Positions 37,001 through 43,067 of a stretch of 64,000 bases of DNA are shown here, one piece after another; position 1 is the first letter of the stretch, and the number at the start of each line of letters is the position of its first letter. The DNA is from Accumulibacter sp. Lineage in GTDB: Bacteria > Pseudomonadota > Gammaproteobacteria > Burkholderiales > Rhodocyclaceae. Location: the NCBI RefSeq assembly GCF_036625195.1, contig NZ_JAZKUG010000001.1, positions 2,914,001 through 2,978,000 on the forward strand. Reading direction: 5' to 3'. Both the position numbers and the translations under genes were made by a program. Under the pieces are notes generated by a model. The model made no database searches, was not told the DNA's origin, and saw nothing but the letters and a program-made list of their open reading frames with translations.

Positions 37001-39025
37001 GGCGGTGAAGTCTGGTGACCAGCTTGCGCCGGCGTCGATGCTGTACTCGATGCTCGCGCCGGCTTCGCTGCCGACGATGTTCAGCGTGCCCGTCTGGGTG
37101 ATGCGGTCGTGGTCGTCGCGGCCGCTGTCGAGGGCGAGTTGCACCACTGGTGTCGCGACGTCGCGGTCGAGCGTGAACGAGACGGTTGCCGCGGCGGAAC
37201 GGTTGCCCGTGGCATCTTCGGCGACCAGCCGGATCGCTTGTGCGCCGTCGGCAAGCCGACCGCCAGCGAGCATGTCGAGCAGCGCGTCCGAAAGGACGAA
37301 ACGTCCGTCCACCTGCAACGCCTGGCTGACGTCGAGCAGCGTCGGCGAAGTGGAGTCGAGCGCGACGAGCAGGCGGCGCACGCCGCCGGCGTCGGTGGCC
37401 TGTCCGTGGATCGTCGGGTCGTTGGTCAGTCGGTCGCCCGCGTTGGCGCCGGTGTCGCGCGCGAGGTCGGCGCTGAGTGCAGGCGCGATGGTATCGGGGG
37501 GAGTGGTGGTGAGCTGCGTGAGGTTCGCCGGGTTGACCGTCGCGCCGCCGACGCGCACGCTCGCCGGGAATGCCGGCGCGACGATCTGCGTCGTCCCCTT
37601 GAGCTGGCCGCCGACGAGCAGTTCCTGGATGCGTTGCGTCGGCGCTCCGAGCTGCTGGTCGTCGCCGTCGAGATAGGTGCCATTGCGCGGGTCGATGCCG
37701 ACGACGATCGTACTGTCCTCGATGTCGCCGCCGATGCGCAGGCGCGCCAGCGTGCCCGGGCCGAAGCGGTCGGCGGCGTCGCCGCTGCCGCCGAGCACGG
37801 CATCGCTGCCGAGGTTGGCACCGATGCGCACGTTCATTCCCTTGACGCTGCCGCCGACCTGCAGGATCTGCAGCGCGCTGGCGGCGAACTGGCCGGAGGC
37901 GTTGCCGCGTACCGCGAGCTGCGTCAGTGGCGCGCTGAAGTTGGCGCGCCAGTCGGCGCGCGTGCTCTGCGCACTGACGCTGTTGCCCCGGCCGCTGATC
38001 GACCACAGGCCGCCAATCGCGCCGCCGACCTGCGCCGAGCCGAGGACAAAGCCACTGACGCCGATGCCCGCGAGGCGCAGGTCGCCAAGTGCGTCGCGGG
38101 TCACGCTGAGGCTGGCGAGGCTGTTGCCGTCAAGGCGTGCGCCGGCTGCGATGTCGCCGAGGACGAGGCTGCTGACGGCGCCAAAGGTGGCGGCACCGTC
38201 GAGGCTGGCGATCGCCGCGTTCAGGCTGCCGAGCGGGCTGGTCGCCGTGATGCCGGAGAGAACGACCCGTCCATCGCCGGCGCTACCCGTCAGCTCGACC
38301 CGCGTGCTCGCGTTGCTGCCGGTGATCGTCAGCCGGTAGCCGGTGCCGTCCGTGCTGATGTCGGCGATTCCGGGGCCGCTGATCGCCAGCGTGACGCGGG
38401 TACCGTCGGCGTCGGCAAATTCGATCGCTGGTACCGGGTTGCGGCCGGGAAGCTCGCCGACGCGGAACGCGAGGTTGAAGTCCTGGGTGGCGATGGCCTG
38501 GTTGTTGCTTTCGTCGCTTTCGCCGATCGTGTCGTCCGGGTCGATGACGCCGATCAGAGCGTAGCGTCCGGGCTCGGCAACGGCACGGCTGTCGAGGCTG
38601 AGGCTGATCGTGTTGGCGCCGGGTTGCAACTGGCTCGCGGGGACGTCGGCCTGGCCGAGCGGGGTGTCGGCGGCATCCAGGCTGCTGTCGGTCGACGCGT
38701 AGAGCTGAATCCGGATCGGGCTCGAAAGGGTTTCGCTGTCCGGGCGATGGACCTCGAACAGGGCGCTGACCGGATCACCCGGCAGCACCGGGTCGAAAGC
38801 GTTGTGGCTGAGGCTGCCGGCGACGAGGTCGGCCGAGAGCAGGAGTCGCGGCTCGAGCGCCTCGAACTGCAGGCGCGATGTGGCCGGCGCGGCTGCCGCG
38901 CCGGCGCAACGGGCCTGGCGGCGGCTCCGCCAGGCATCGAGCCAGCCGCTGACGCGACTGAGAAGAGAAAAAAGCAGTGCGCTGATGCGGCGTCCGCCGC
39001 TGGATCCGTGGCGAGACTGGCTCAT
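25097..39025 (-). CDS. giant LEPR-XLL surface/secreted protein with haloperoxidase-like, metzincin-like and VCBS domains
   Basis: 4642 residues; GAGGAG lies just upstream of ATG 39025. The N-terminus carries the LEPR-XLL motif (LEPRLLLSAD, 57-66) and no obvious Sec signal. In order: CARDB-like region; many bacterial Ig-like repeats (to about 1000); vanadium haloperoxidase/PAP2-like domain (about 1010-1390) with all ligand motifs (KYAYGLWRP, SGH, SRIHGGIH); more Ig-like and SbsA-type (Big_5) domains; Gly/Pro-rich linker (about 2006-2080); metzincin-like zinc site HEVAHTFGLNEA (about 2533); choice-of-anchor/ASH-like repeats; calcium-type Asp repeats (about 2940-2990); LVIVD propeller (about 3010-3300); further Big_5 domains; 14 VCBS/FG-GAP repeats at the end. 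It is probably an extracellular adhesin or matrix protein carrying enzymes. Confidence 0.85.
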   Translation of the reverse strand: MSQSRHGSSGGRRISALLFSLLSRVSGWLDAWRSRRQARCAGAAAAPATSRLQFEALEPRLLLSADLVAGSLSHNAFDPVLPGDPVSALFEVHRPDSETLSSPIRIQLYASTDSSLDAADTPLGQADVPASQLQPGANTISLSLDSRAVAEPGRYALIGVIDPDDTIGESDESNNQAIATQDFNLAFRVGELPGRNPVPAIEFADADGTRVTLAISGPGIADISTDGTGYRLTITGSNASTRVELTGSAGDGRVVLSGITATSPLGSLNAAIASLDGAATFGAVSSLVLGDIAAGARLDGNSLASLSVTRDALGDLRLAGIGVSGFVLGSAQVGGAIGGLWSISGRGNSVSAQSTRADWRANFSAPLTQLAVRGNASGQFAASALQILQVGGSVKGMNVRIGANLGSDAVLGGSGDAADRFGPGTLARLRIGGDIEDSTIVVGIDPRNGTYLDGDDQQLGAPTQRIQELLVGGQLKGTTQIVAPAFPASVRVGGATVNPANLTQLTTTPPDTIAPALSADLARDTGANAGDRLTNDPTIHGQATDAGGVRRLLVALDSTSPTLLDVSQALQVDGRFVLSDALLDMLAGGRLADGAQAIRLVAEDATGNRSAAATVSFTLDRDVATPVVQLALDSGRDDHDRITQTGTLNIVGSEAGASIEYSIDAGASWSPDFTAVEGDNSVAVRQTDLAGNVSSSGTLTFVLDTIAPAAPGIDLLATSDSGLLTDDNLTHDSTPTLALTSEAGAAITLSRGGSVVASSLVGPQADFTSEVLADGEARFFAISEDLAGNRSLAGELAITIDTLAPTLTVALANDTGAQDGITRDPTISGNAGDPLALTAFSGSFGTDLASFTNLLDLVQPDGSFTIDAARLATVLGDTLTDGAHTLRLVAVDAAGNCSPIVERAFILDTAAPAFVGFGLSVSDASNAALDETSAGTAQITGHAEAGAAIRLGTQNIEVLAGAGGAFVMPGVSLAPGANALTLTATDAAGNATTLLRTLTRTAAVQSDAVLEWNEIALHAVQLDVTDPPVATRTLAMVSLAQYDALAAIDGTPAYLVSRSVSGPVSAPAAVAVAAHRVLSQTYAAQKAVFDGALAAGLAAIADGEAKDRGIALGLAVADAVVALRANDGSEDFVAYDGSTAIGSWRPTGPMFDVADDPQWGTVQPFALRSPDQYRPVAPPALDTAAYATAVEEVKRLGSASSSERTADQTEQALFWADGKGSYTPPGHWNQIAEEVARAQGNSLAANARLFAQLNVALADAAIACWDAKYAYGLWRPETAIQNADLDNNAATTLDSAWRPLLLTPAHPEYVSGHSSFSMAAATVLAANFGDATAFTTTSPTLPGVTRSFSSFTEAAQEAGRSRIHGGIHYEFTNQAGQQLGTQVGNAVLARFALASDTQAPAIVLGDAPAATNTNLTLHGQVFDNLSGVATAQFQIDGGALEALVLDASGGFTITTALATDGSADAAHTIRIVASDAAGNANAGVTRGFVLDTTPPTLVLNSLADGDTLGAASRLTGTADATGSALTQLSYRIDGGTSRSLIFDGSGTFDESLAHGDLDVGNHTLLLTARDAAGNVATLSRTLTVNALAPLAVTSLTPTDGADDVGVTVRPQVRFSRAVNVATLTADSFYATGPDGSKLAATIVPGTDGTFAWLFFTNPMPGASRVTLHVDGSRIRGAGDGSFLDADGDGTAGGTLEQSFTTVSRSAVIGTTLVGKVVDPGPDLEPMSFDDIRRGPDGVIHTSDDVFLLPIAHAKVYILGQESQFVYTDADGNFELTDTPAGTVKVAVDGRTATNAPAGVFFPEMVIDVDLHPGVANTVMGGMGSAEERRANLDRREIYLPRIPTNALQPVSDTARTVITLTDAASAPQLTAQERAALTLTVKPGSAIGEDGRVLQNVQIGMATVPPELVRDMLPPGVLQHTFDITIQAPGVATFAEPVQITFPNVFDAAPGTKLNLLSFDHTTGRLVMNGTGTVSTDGLMVVSDPDSGIRAPGWHGVAPPGGSNGTSSGGSSGTSGGGGGGGGGGGGGGGGGGPTPQHSTKSDGVRTGSTGASGTTPGPVPVPGPGPGPGTGTGGRSLLPSPPATGKLRIQIDIDGPLAKFMKADPGSLSLHDQDFYLVPGAKASFSFSPQSYDEMFAAGGFAGLNRDILYGAHVKVTQTRYDAKGNSTGIDVSHYYYYRWVAVVDAEQAKNLSGNTAAFFRTNVDGVSRTKEVDLDLPNLVVTTFDGGKSSGFDLGGTYQGQRRATWKFDPGQPGRKQEKIVVTVTDQNNPSAKVFPVGEIFAIGTATANTTIGTNEAGFTVALDAVLKKLKYAVGPGPDGVPGKAGDDDKDGDTDEFDEYLFKGSDDVANEVVYDPDGTGLVDVDLHGRSETVIEPIPFSLGFVKVASANFRNAFKAFLPGAVWTMADLDTMARAMTSKVEDDFKNLSTHYKVDSAASADVIVNWEPHIYDGRVGAYVSGTANGDPGPNGLDRLKALITDARIGEAAKQYALAEALNSIVQDRSPRVAVSMKIPWISSASFPEMIAKSVSHEVAHTFGLNEAYLVGDPVVNQAPNDIMRSSRMDDPDLAFSPINENLLRAALGLQVSGDLPLTNELLLYRTNFNLPDSPVGIQLEGTGPSTPELSVLAIDRSVLSGFQVDLDMSAADGHGGAASQLTLSLINTGHQPLDLSAVALEDGARGFKLVGRALTGATLAVGETSVLEVAFDPTDEGWASDTLLIRSNASIDPEYRVGLKALGIRPDATAKLGMTGSNNLGGGEMAGPRTESPALARITNDGAAPLQITAIRLADGSQGFSLLGVPADLTAHPISLAYGEGFDIGAAFAANKLGLVRDTVEIATNDPARSLIRVGLTATGIDGYPRPTWGSDQVLMELDDGTTSIPQRIRSDSDGQFSFFMAPDAPYHIAVFDPDSGLIAHGYGTTAASGGFRDVAASLAFTASTEADSDFDGLPDDIEFAIGTSSSTADSDRDGLSDFAETEMDSDPLDGRSLPAGLLAVTRLQGEAKAVVLAGHTDGARGQIAYVATGTYGLAIVDAPNMLRPIVSGQLNLPGDARDLSLDSLQGLAAVATGVSLEVLDVSNPAAPRVVSSIPVPAGQVEVVDGVAYIAVGSAIESYNLLTGERLDSIPSGAGDIVSLTTDRNFLFVADSGQHLAAVDISGETMRPVGAIDLPASSGKVFVGGGIAYIGGGASGGFVTVDVSNPAAMLLLSGVDETLVAGDAVVATGSGDALALGVSQGEPVLHLVDVRYPTRTDRIVDRFRLPSSAYSAAVGSGLAFVAGGTTGLVVVNHRPFDTAGQQPIVTASAPGADIDPATDGTQVLEGTTLDLDVVVQDDRQIARVELLVDGQVVVSDVSYPWPGSVVLPTIQGTDDMVRIQLRAVDTGGNVGLSGPIELQLVRDTVAPLLVRSNVPDGIVKGTTFRVATLEFSEALDPRTVTPTTVLLSDSSGTVIAAQDMRLRRDGVELQVTYPALAEGAYQLRLVAPAITDRAGNPLGSAELVSSFTVGQTHTVEWIGSSSRLWDDPANWSSGALPGSGDDVVIDVPPGRLIYHHAGATTIRSLRANGDLQISGGSFEILADSSISGAFKLTGGTLSGAGTLTLAGTGNQWDAGAMTGGGTTRVAPGADLLVTGLLGDLALADRTLLNEGSVVVDRGHSGEVVMHSSGAAVIQNLGTFEFAGKARILGAGSGSTSGAFVVAQGATLSLLGRHRLNSTASASGGGRIHLDSSSRVTMAGGHFDLTVALTDGAELSIEAPTTIRFLEMTGGSISGVGPLTLALPQSELLGGTITVPLVEPLDTVRPTIIRSSVANGGNYRVGLDRITLEFSEPMRPDRLVPSNFFLLDEAGTRIDPISLSIGARFRSLTLEVPGLAAGRYRLVAAGDMMEDHRAGNALANGDLTIASFSALSRFFDESSSYRTGDEARSEVIGDVDGDGDLDIVTANNGSVSVFLNRGDGSFAPGTDYALPAGRYLLRYWGANPVALGDVDGDGDLDIVAKSSSYGSSSASVLLNQGNGSFAPRFDYVLPGGTDSVALGDVDGDGDLDIVTPSYDSALVLLNQGDGAFAPPVDHALPHGGKSVALGDVDRDGDLDIVTSGATYANYAASILFNGGDGSFGAPVDYPALELGANSVTLGDVDSDGDLDIVTATRGSLYVTTPTSSASVLLNNGDGSFAPPIDYALPLGARSVALGDLDGDGDLDIATANYYESQRYPRAASLSVLLGNGDGSFAPPEDSALPRGEHSVALADVNGDGKLDLVTANRNFSASVWLGNGDGSFAPRLYSLPGDSSQFAIGSVVLGDVDGDGDQDIVTAQYWSFQSGYPGESSSSVFLSNGDGSFAARRDYTLPGLALSVALGDVDGDGNLDIVTANWGTPPSTRPSFSVLLGKGDGTFTGPVNTPNPGLSGSVTLGDVDGDGDLDMVTEYRSRHSSGVSTAFLLGNGDGSFAAPLLFPSSGSVRALRDLDDDGDLDLLANSSASSSSIAVSLGYGDGSFAAPVDYALPGSSGFSVALGDVDSDGDLDVVTRRYGSSSSGSSASVLLNQGDASFGPRIDYALPSDGPAVALGDVDRDGDLDILAANRYASASVLLGNGDGTFATQGDHSLPWSPRAGSMALGDIDGDGDPDIVAMSPDNWLLSVQLNRLD
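25100..27270 (-). repeat. VCBS/FG-GAP repeat array at the C-terminus of the giant protein
   Basis: Fourteen copies of a 45-60-residue unit, each with the core LGDVDGDGDLDIVTA followed by ASVLLNxGDGSFAP and a Pro-Leu turn. The DxDxDGDxD core is a calcium loop of the integrin-type beta-propeller. Two seven-bladed propellers would use exactly 14 repeats. Near-identical DNA makes the region prone to copy-number change and assembly errors. Confidence 0.85.
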
Positions 39026-39142
39026 GACTCGACTCCTCGGTGCTGCGGTCAGTCGCGACCGCGATCGACAAAATCGGGGGCGCCGCGCCTTGGCGGCAGG
39101 AAATCGGCGACAGGCTTGCCGGCAGGCGGGCAGAAGCGACCG

Positions 39143-39685
39143 TCAGCGGCGGCGGCCTTGCCAGGCGAGCCAGCCGAGCGCTCCGACCAAGAGTGGCAGG
39201 CTGGCCGGCTCGGGAATTGCCGGCGCGCCGAACGGCACGGTGGAGCCGCTGGCGATGACGTTGAAGGAGTCGTCGAGAAGATCGAACGGCTGGTCGCCGG
39301 GGGTGCCGCTGCCGAGCCAGATGAATTCGAGCACGAAATCCGTCTGCTCGCTGGCGCCCTGCGGTGCGACAGCGGTGAGGCTGAGGATGCCGTCAGCGGG
39401 CAGGGCCGGATCCGGCTCGATGAGGAGGCTGGACCAGCGGCTGCTGTCCAACGCCGCCTTGAGGTCGAGATGGGAGTAGCTCATGGGCGAGTAGAGGAGA
39501 TTGACGCTTTCGAAGCTGCCGACGCTGCCGCTGAGCTGGTAGTCGTAACGCCACAGGTCGGATCCGGCGATGCTGTCGGGTAGGTCGACGGCCTGGTAGT
39601 GAAGGGTGAGCGCGTGCACCGGCGCGCCGGACAGCAGGGCAACCAGTGGCAGCAGCCACGTTAGGAACTGCAGTCTGAACCTCAT
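39143..39685 (-). CDS. PEP-CTERM sorting-domain protein
   Basis: 180 residues. The signal peptide is MRFRLQFLTWLLPLVALLSG (cleavage near VHA), followed by a beta-rich secreted domain and the C-terminal sorting signal IPEPASLPLLVGALGWLAW with RRR. PEP-CTERM proteins are processed by exosortase and are typical of biofilm-forming, exopolysaccharide-making bacteria; the exosortase is not in this window. GGGGAGG lies upstream of the start. The giant LEPR-XLL gene begins 118 bases downstream on the same strand, so both may share a transcript. Confidence 0.9.
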   Translation of the reverse strand: MRFRLQFLTWLLPLVALLSGAPVHALTLHYQAVDLPDSIAGSDLWRYDYQLSGSVGSFESVNLLYSPMSYSHLDLKAALDSSRWSSLLIEPDPALPADGILSLTAVAPQGASEQTDFVLEFIWLGSGTPGDQPFDLLDDSFNVIASGSTVPFGAPAIPEPASLPLLVGALGWLAWQGRRR

Positions 39686-39853
39686 GATTCTGATTCCTCC
39701 CCTTGCGGTGTCGATGAATTGCGGCAGACGTCGCGCAATGGCGTCTGTCCGGAGCGACGCGGAGCCATCTTCGTGTTGGCATCCCTCCCCTCGCGGAGGG
39801 AACCTATCACTTCCGTACCCGGCAATGAATCACCCAAAGGGATGATTCGGGCT

Positions 39854-39881
39854 TTGCTGCAGCGACGAGCATCGCTATAGT
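39854..39881 (+). promoter_or_regulatory. probable sigma-70 promoter of the LuxR-type regulator
   Basis: TTGCTG (39854-39859) and TATAGT (39876-39881) are separated by 16 bases; the gene starts at 39924. The 238-bp interval to the divergent PEP-CTERM gene is the natural control region for both directions. Confidence 0.5.
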
Positions 39882-39923
39882 GCGTGCCGCAGGCGAGCAG
39901 AACTTCTTCCGGGGAGGGTGCGA

Positions 39924-41087
39924 ATGGGCGTCAACGGCGGGATCGATCGCCACGAGCGGCTGCTTGAAATTGTGAACCTGGTGTATGAGATCGAGGATCG
40001 CCAGCAGATGCTGGCTGCCCTGTTCGAAGAGTTGCGACGGGTGTTCGTGTTTTCGAGCGGGGTTCTGTTGCCGATCGATCCGGCCTGTTTCGAACTGCAG
40101 GAAGCCCTCTGTTTCGATTGCCCGGCAGAAAATTCCTCACCCTACCTGGAGCATTACGCGGCGCTCGACCCCTATGTCCTGCGCGGCCCTGCGTCCTTCG
40201 ACCTCAATCGGACGGTCCGCCTGTCCGATCTGGCCGGTGCGCGAGAACTCGCGCGTTCGGAGTTCGCGGATTTCATGGCGATGGTGCCGTACCGGCATGC
40301 ACTGGCGGCAGTTTGCGGGTTCAACGGGCAGCCACTGGCGGCCTTCAGCGTTCACCGGTCCGGACACCGGGGCGATTTCACGGCAGACGAGCTGGCAACC
40401 CTCGACAGCATTGCTCCGCATCTCGGGCGTGCGCTCGGCATACGGCGCCTGTTGGCCGATCCAGCACAAAGGGAAGCAGTCGGCTTGCTGGCTTTCGACG
40501 ATCGCGGCCAGGTCCTGTTCATGAATGCGGCGGCACGACGTATCGCCGTCGACGGTACGGCGTCCCTGATCTTCGCCGCGTTGCCGCCGAAGGGCCCGGG
40601 AGTGGTGTGCCTTGATCTGCGGCGTTACCGTGTCGGCCGCCTGCCGTGGCGTGCCGCCAGTCTGCTGACCAGTGTCGAGTACGACGCCTCGGAGGCGGGC
40701 TTCATGCACGCCGTCAGCGGCCGGTCCGGTGCGACAATGGTGAGGAACTGGCGGGACGCACAGTGTCTCGGTGCGAAACTGCTGATTGTCGGCGTGGTGC
40801 CTTTCCAGCGGCGCGTCGACGTCCTCACCCGTCTCGAGAAATACGGGCTCTCGCGCCGCGAGTCGACGATCACGGTCCACGGCGTGCTCAGCGGCTTGGC
40901 CAACGCCGAGGTGGCCCGCGCGCTTTGCATCAGCGAAGAGACCGTCAAGAGCCATCTGCGTGAAGCCTATCGCAAGATCGGTGTCGGCAACCGGCAGGAG
41001 TTGGTCGTCAGGGTCCTTGGCCTGGAAGGGGAAGTGCTGCCAGGCCGCGGCGAGCCGCCTGTCGGCAGGCCTCCTGCACGAAGCTGA
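39924..41087 (+). CDS. LuxR-type transcriptional regulator
   Basis: 387 residues from ATG 39924, with GGGGAGG seven bases upstream (an in-frame GTG at 39918 would overlap that site). The N-terminal two thirds form a sensor region without a recognised autoinducer pocket (FSSGVLLPID, YLEHYAALDPYVLRGP, FSVHRSGHRGDFTADELATL). The C-terminus is a GerE/LuxR helix-turn-helix: GLSRRESTITVHGVLSGLAN, then VARALCISEETVKSHLREAYRKIGV. Its position between the PEP-CTERM/giant genes and the export-like operon suggests it controls one or both. Confidence 0.88.
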   Translation: MGVNGGIDRHERLLEIVNLVYEIEDRQQMLAALFEELRRVFVFSSGVLLPIDPACFELQEALCFDCPAENSSPYLEHYAALDPYVLRGPASFDLNRTVRLSDLAGARELARSEFADFMAMVPYRHALAAVCGFNGQPLAAFSVHRSGHRGDFTADELATLDSIAPHLGRALGIRRLLADPAQREAVGLLAFDDRGQVLFMNAAARRIAVDGTASLIFAALPPKGPGVVCLDLRRYRVGRLPWRAASLLTSVEYDASEAGFMHAVSGRSGATMVRNWRDAQCLGAKLLIVGVVPFQRRVDVLTRLEKYGLSRRESTITVHGVLSGLANAEVARALCISEETVKSHLREAYRKIGVGNRQELVVRVLGLEGEVLPGRGEPPVGRPPARS

Positions 41088-41198
41088 CCCTGCCGGCGCG
41101 AGTCGTTTTCTGCTTGCCTTTGTGGCGGCAGGCCGGAGCTTGGCTAAAATAGTCTGAGTTTGGCGTCGCACTCGCCGTTCCGATCAGGAAAATCCGTC

Positions 41199-43058
41199 TT
41201 GACCTCGATCTCCGGTTCATCCAGCACGCACGGTTCGCCGCAGCCACCGAGCCCCGGTGACGCGTCCGGGCGGGCGGACGCCGGTGCTGCCTGGTCCGCC
41301 TTCGCCTCGGCGCAGACCGCCGCCGACTTCTGCACCAGCTGGCTGGCGCTGCAGTGCCTGCAGGTTTCGCAGGTGCATGCTGCACTGCTGCTGCTCGAGC
41401 AGGGCGGCGGCACCTTCGTCCCGGCCGCTGTCTGGCCGTCGGCGCAGACCGACGTCGGCTACCTCGCGCCGGCCGCCGAGCAGTGCCTCGGCGAACGCCA
41501 GGGCAAGGTGCTGCGCGGACAGCCGGGCGCGCTCGTCGTCATCGCCTACCCGGTCGAACTCGAAGGACGCCTGCACGGTGCCGTCATCGTCGACCTCGCC
41601 GAGCGACCCGATGAAGCGCTTCAACACGTCCTGCGGCAGCTGCACTGGGGCATCGGCTGGATCGAGACGCTGTTCCTGCGCCGGCAGAATCTCGCCGACG
41701 GCGCAAGCGTCGAGCGCGCGCGCAGCGCGCTCGACGTCCTCGCCGTCGCCGCCGAACACGAACGCCTGCCGGATCTCGCTCTGGCCGTGGTCAACGACCT
41801 CGCCAGCCGCTTCGCCTGCGACCGCGTCGCGCTCGGCGTCGACCGTCGCGGCCAGGCGCGCCTGCTCGCCCTCTCGCACTCCGCCTTCTTCGAGAAGAAG
41901 AGCCAGTTCGTCGCCGCGCTCGAGAACGCCATGGACGAGGCGCTCGACCAGCGGCGCAGCATCGTCCAGCCGCCGCTCGACGAGGGGGAAGGCGGCATCG
42001 CCATCGCCCATCGCGACCTCGCCGGCCCGCGCGCCGTCTGCTCGGTCGTCCTCGAACACCGGGGGCTCGGCATCGCGGTCCTCAGCTTCGAGCGGGCGAC
42101 GCCCTTCGCCGGCGACGAAGTGCGCACCTGCGAGGCGGTCGGCACGCTGCTCGCCCCGCTGCTCGCCAGCCGCATCGAACTGCAGCGCTGGTTCGCCGGT
42201 CGCCTCGCGTACCGCCTGCGCGACACCTGGCGCCACCTTGGCGACCGCCGGCGGCCCGGCCTGCGCGTCGCGCTCGCGGCCGCCGCCCTCGTTCTTCTCG
42301 GCATCGTCTTCCTCGACGGCGACTACCGCGTCAATGCCCGTGCCGTCGTCGAAGGCGAAGTGCAGCGCGCCGCCGTCGCCCCCTTCGACGGCTTCCTGCG
42401 CGAGGCACCCGTGCGCGCCGGCTTCATCGTCCGCCAGGGGCAGGTGCTGGCGACCCTCGACGAGCGCGACCTCCTCGTCGAACGGCAGCGCTGGCGCTCC
42501 GAACGCGGGCAGCACGAAGGACGCTACCGCGATGCCCTCGCCAAGCACGAGCGGGCGAACGCCAACGTCGCACTGGCGCAGATGCAGCAGGCCGAGTCAC
42601 AGCTCGCGCTGGTCGAGGAAAAGCTCGCGCGCGCCAGCATCGTCGCCCCGTTCGACGGCATCGTCGTCTCCGGCGATCTCAGCCAGCTCCTCGGCTCGCC
42701 GGTCGAGCAGGGCAAGCTGCTCTTCGAGATCGCGCCGCTCGACGCCTGGCGAGTCATCCTCAAGGTCGAGGATCGCGACATCCGCGATGTGCGCGTCGGC
42801 CAGAGCGGTCGCCTCGTGCTTGCCGGCATGGCCGGCGAAGTGCTCGACTTCGAAGTGCACAACATCGCCACCGCCGAGGCCGAGGACGGCAAGAACGTCT
42901 TCCGCGTCGAAGCGCAGCTGGCACGCAGCGACCTCAAGCTGCGCCCGGGAATGGAAGGCGTCGGCAAGATCGACGCCGGCGAACAGAGCTACGCCTGGAT
43001 CTGGACGCACCGCCTGAGCGACTGGCTGCGCCTGCAGGCCTGGACCTGGCTGCCGTAG
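41199..43058 (+). CDS. GAF-like/HlyD fusion, inner-membrane-anchored adaptor protein
   Basis: 619 residues from TTG 41199 (AGGA precedes it; an earlier TTG at 41160 lacks a site). Residues about 20-330 form a cytoplasmic GAF-like region (AADFCTSWLALQCLQVSQVHAALLLLEQGG; later AVCSVVLEHRGLGIAVLSFERATPFAGDE). One membrane span follows at about 355-374 (ALAAAALVLLGIVFL). The HlyD/biotinyl-lipoyl barrel comes next (VEGEVQRAAVAPFDGFLREAPVRAG, then ARASIVAPFDGIVVSGDLSQ). HlyD adaptors normally bridge inner-membrane exporters to the outer membrane. The next gene starts 9 bases later, so it is the first gene of the export-like operon. A weak -10-like TAAAAT lies at 41145. Confidence 0.82.
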   Translation: MTSISGSSSTHGSPQPPSPGDASGRADAGAAWSAFASAQTAADFCTSWLALQCLQVSQVHAALLLLEQGGGTFVPAAVWPSAQTDVGYLAPAAEQCLGERQGKVLRGQPGALVVIAYPVELEGRLHGAVIVDLAERPDEALQHVLRQLHWGIGWIETLFLRRQNLADGASVERARSALDVLAVAAEHERLPDLALAVVNDLASRFACDRVALGVDRRGQARLLALSHSAFFEKKSQFVAALENAMDEALDQRRSIVQPPLDEGEGGIAIAHRDLAGPRAVCSVVLEHRGLGIAVLSFERATPFAGDEVRTCEAVGTLLAPLLASRIELQRWFAGRLAYRLRDTWRHLGDRRRPGLRVALAAAALVLLGIVFLDGDYRVNARAVVEGEVQRAAVAPFDGFLREAPVRAGFIVRQGQVLATLDERDLLVERQRWRSERGQHEGRYRDALAKHERANANVALAQMQQAESQLALVEEKLARASIVAPFDGIVVSGDLSQLLGSPVEQGKLLFEIAPLDAWRVILKVEDRDIRDVRVGQSGRLVLAGMAGEVLDFEVHNIATAEAEDGKNVFRVEAQLARSDLKLRPGMEGVGKIDAGEQSYAWIWTHRLSDWLRLQAWTWLP

Positions 43059-43067
43059 GCGGCGCGC

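Noticed and set aside
33143..39583. Plus-strand open frames of 832 and 824 codons opposite the giant gene
   Set aside because: Composition is that of a reversed Ala/Asp/Val-rich gene; no start signal or motif was found.
40800..41060. Acyl-homoserine-lactone receptor identity for the LuxR-type regulator
   Set aside because: Only the helix-turn-helix is convincing; the N-terminal region does not show the autoinducer-binding signature and no luxI-like gene is nearby.
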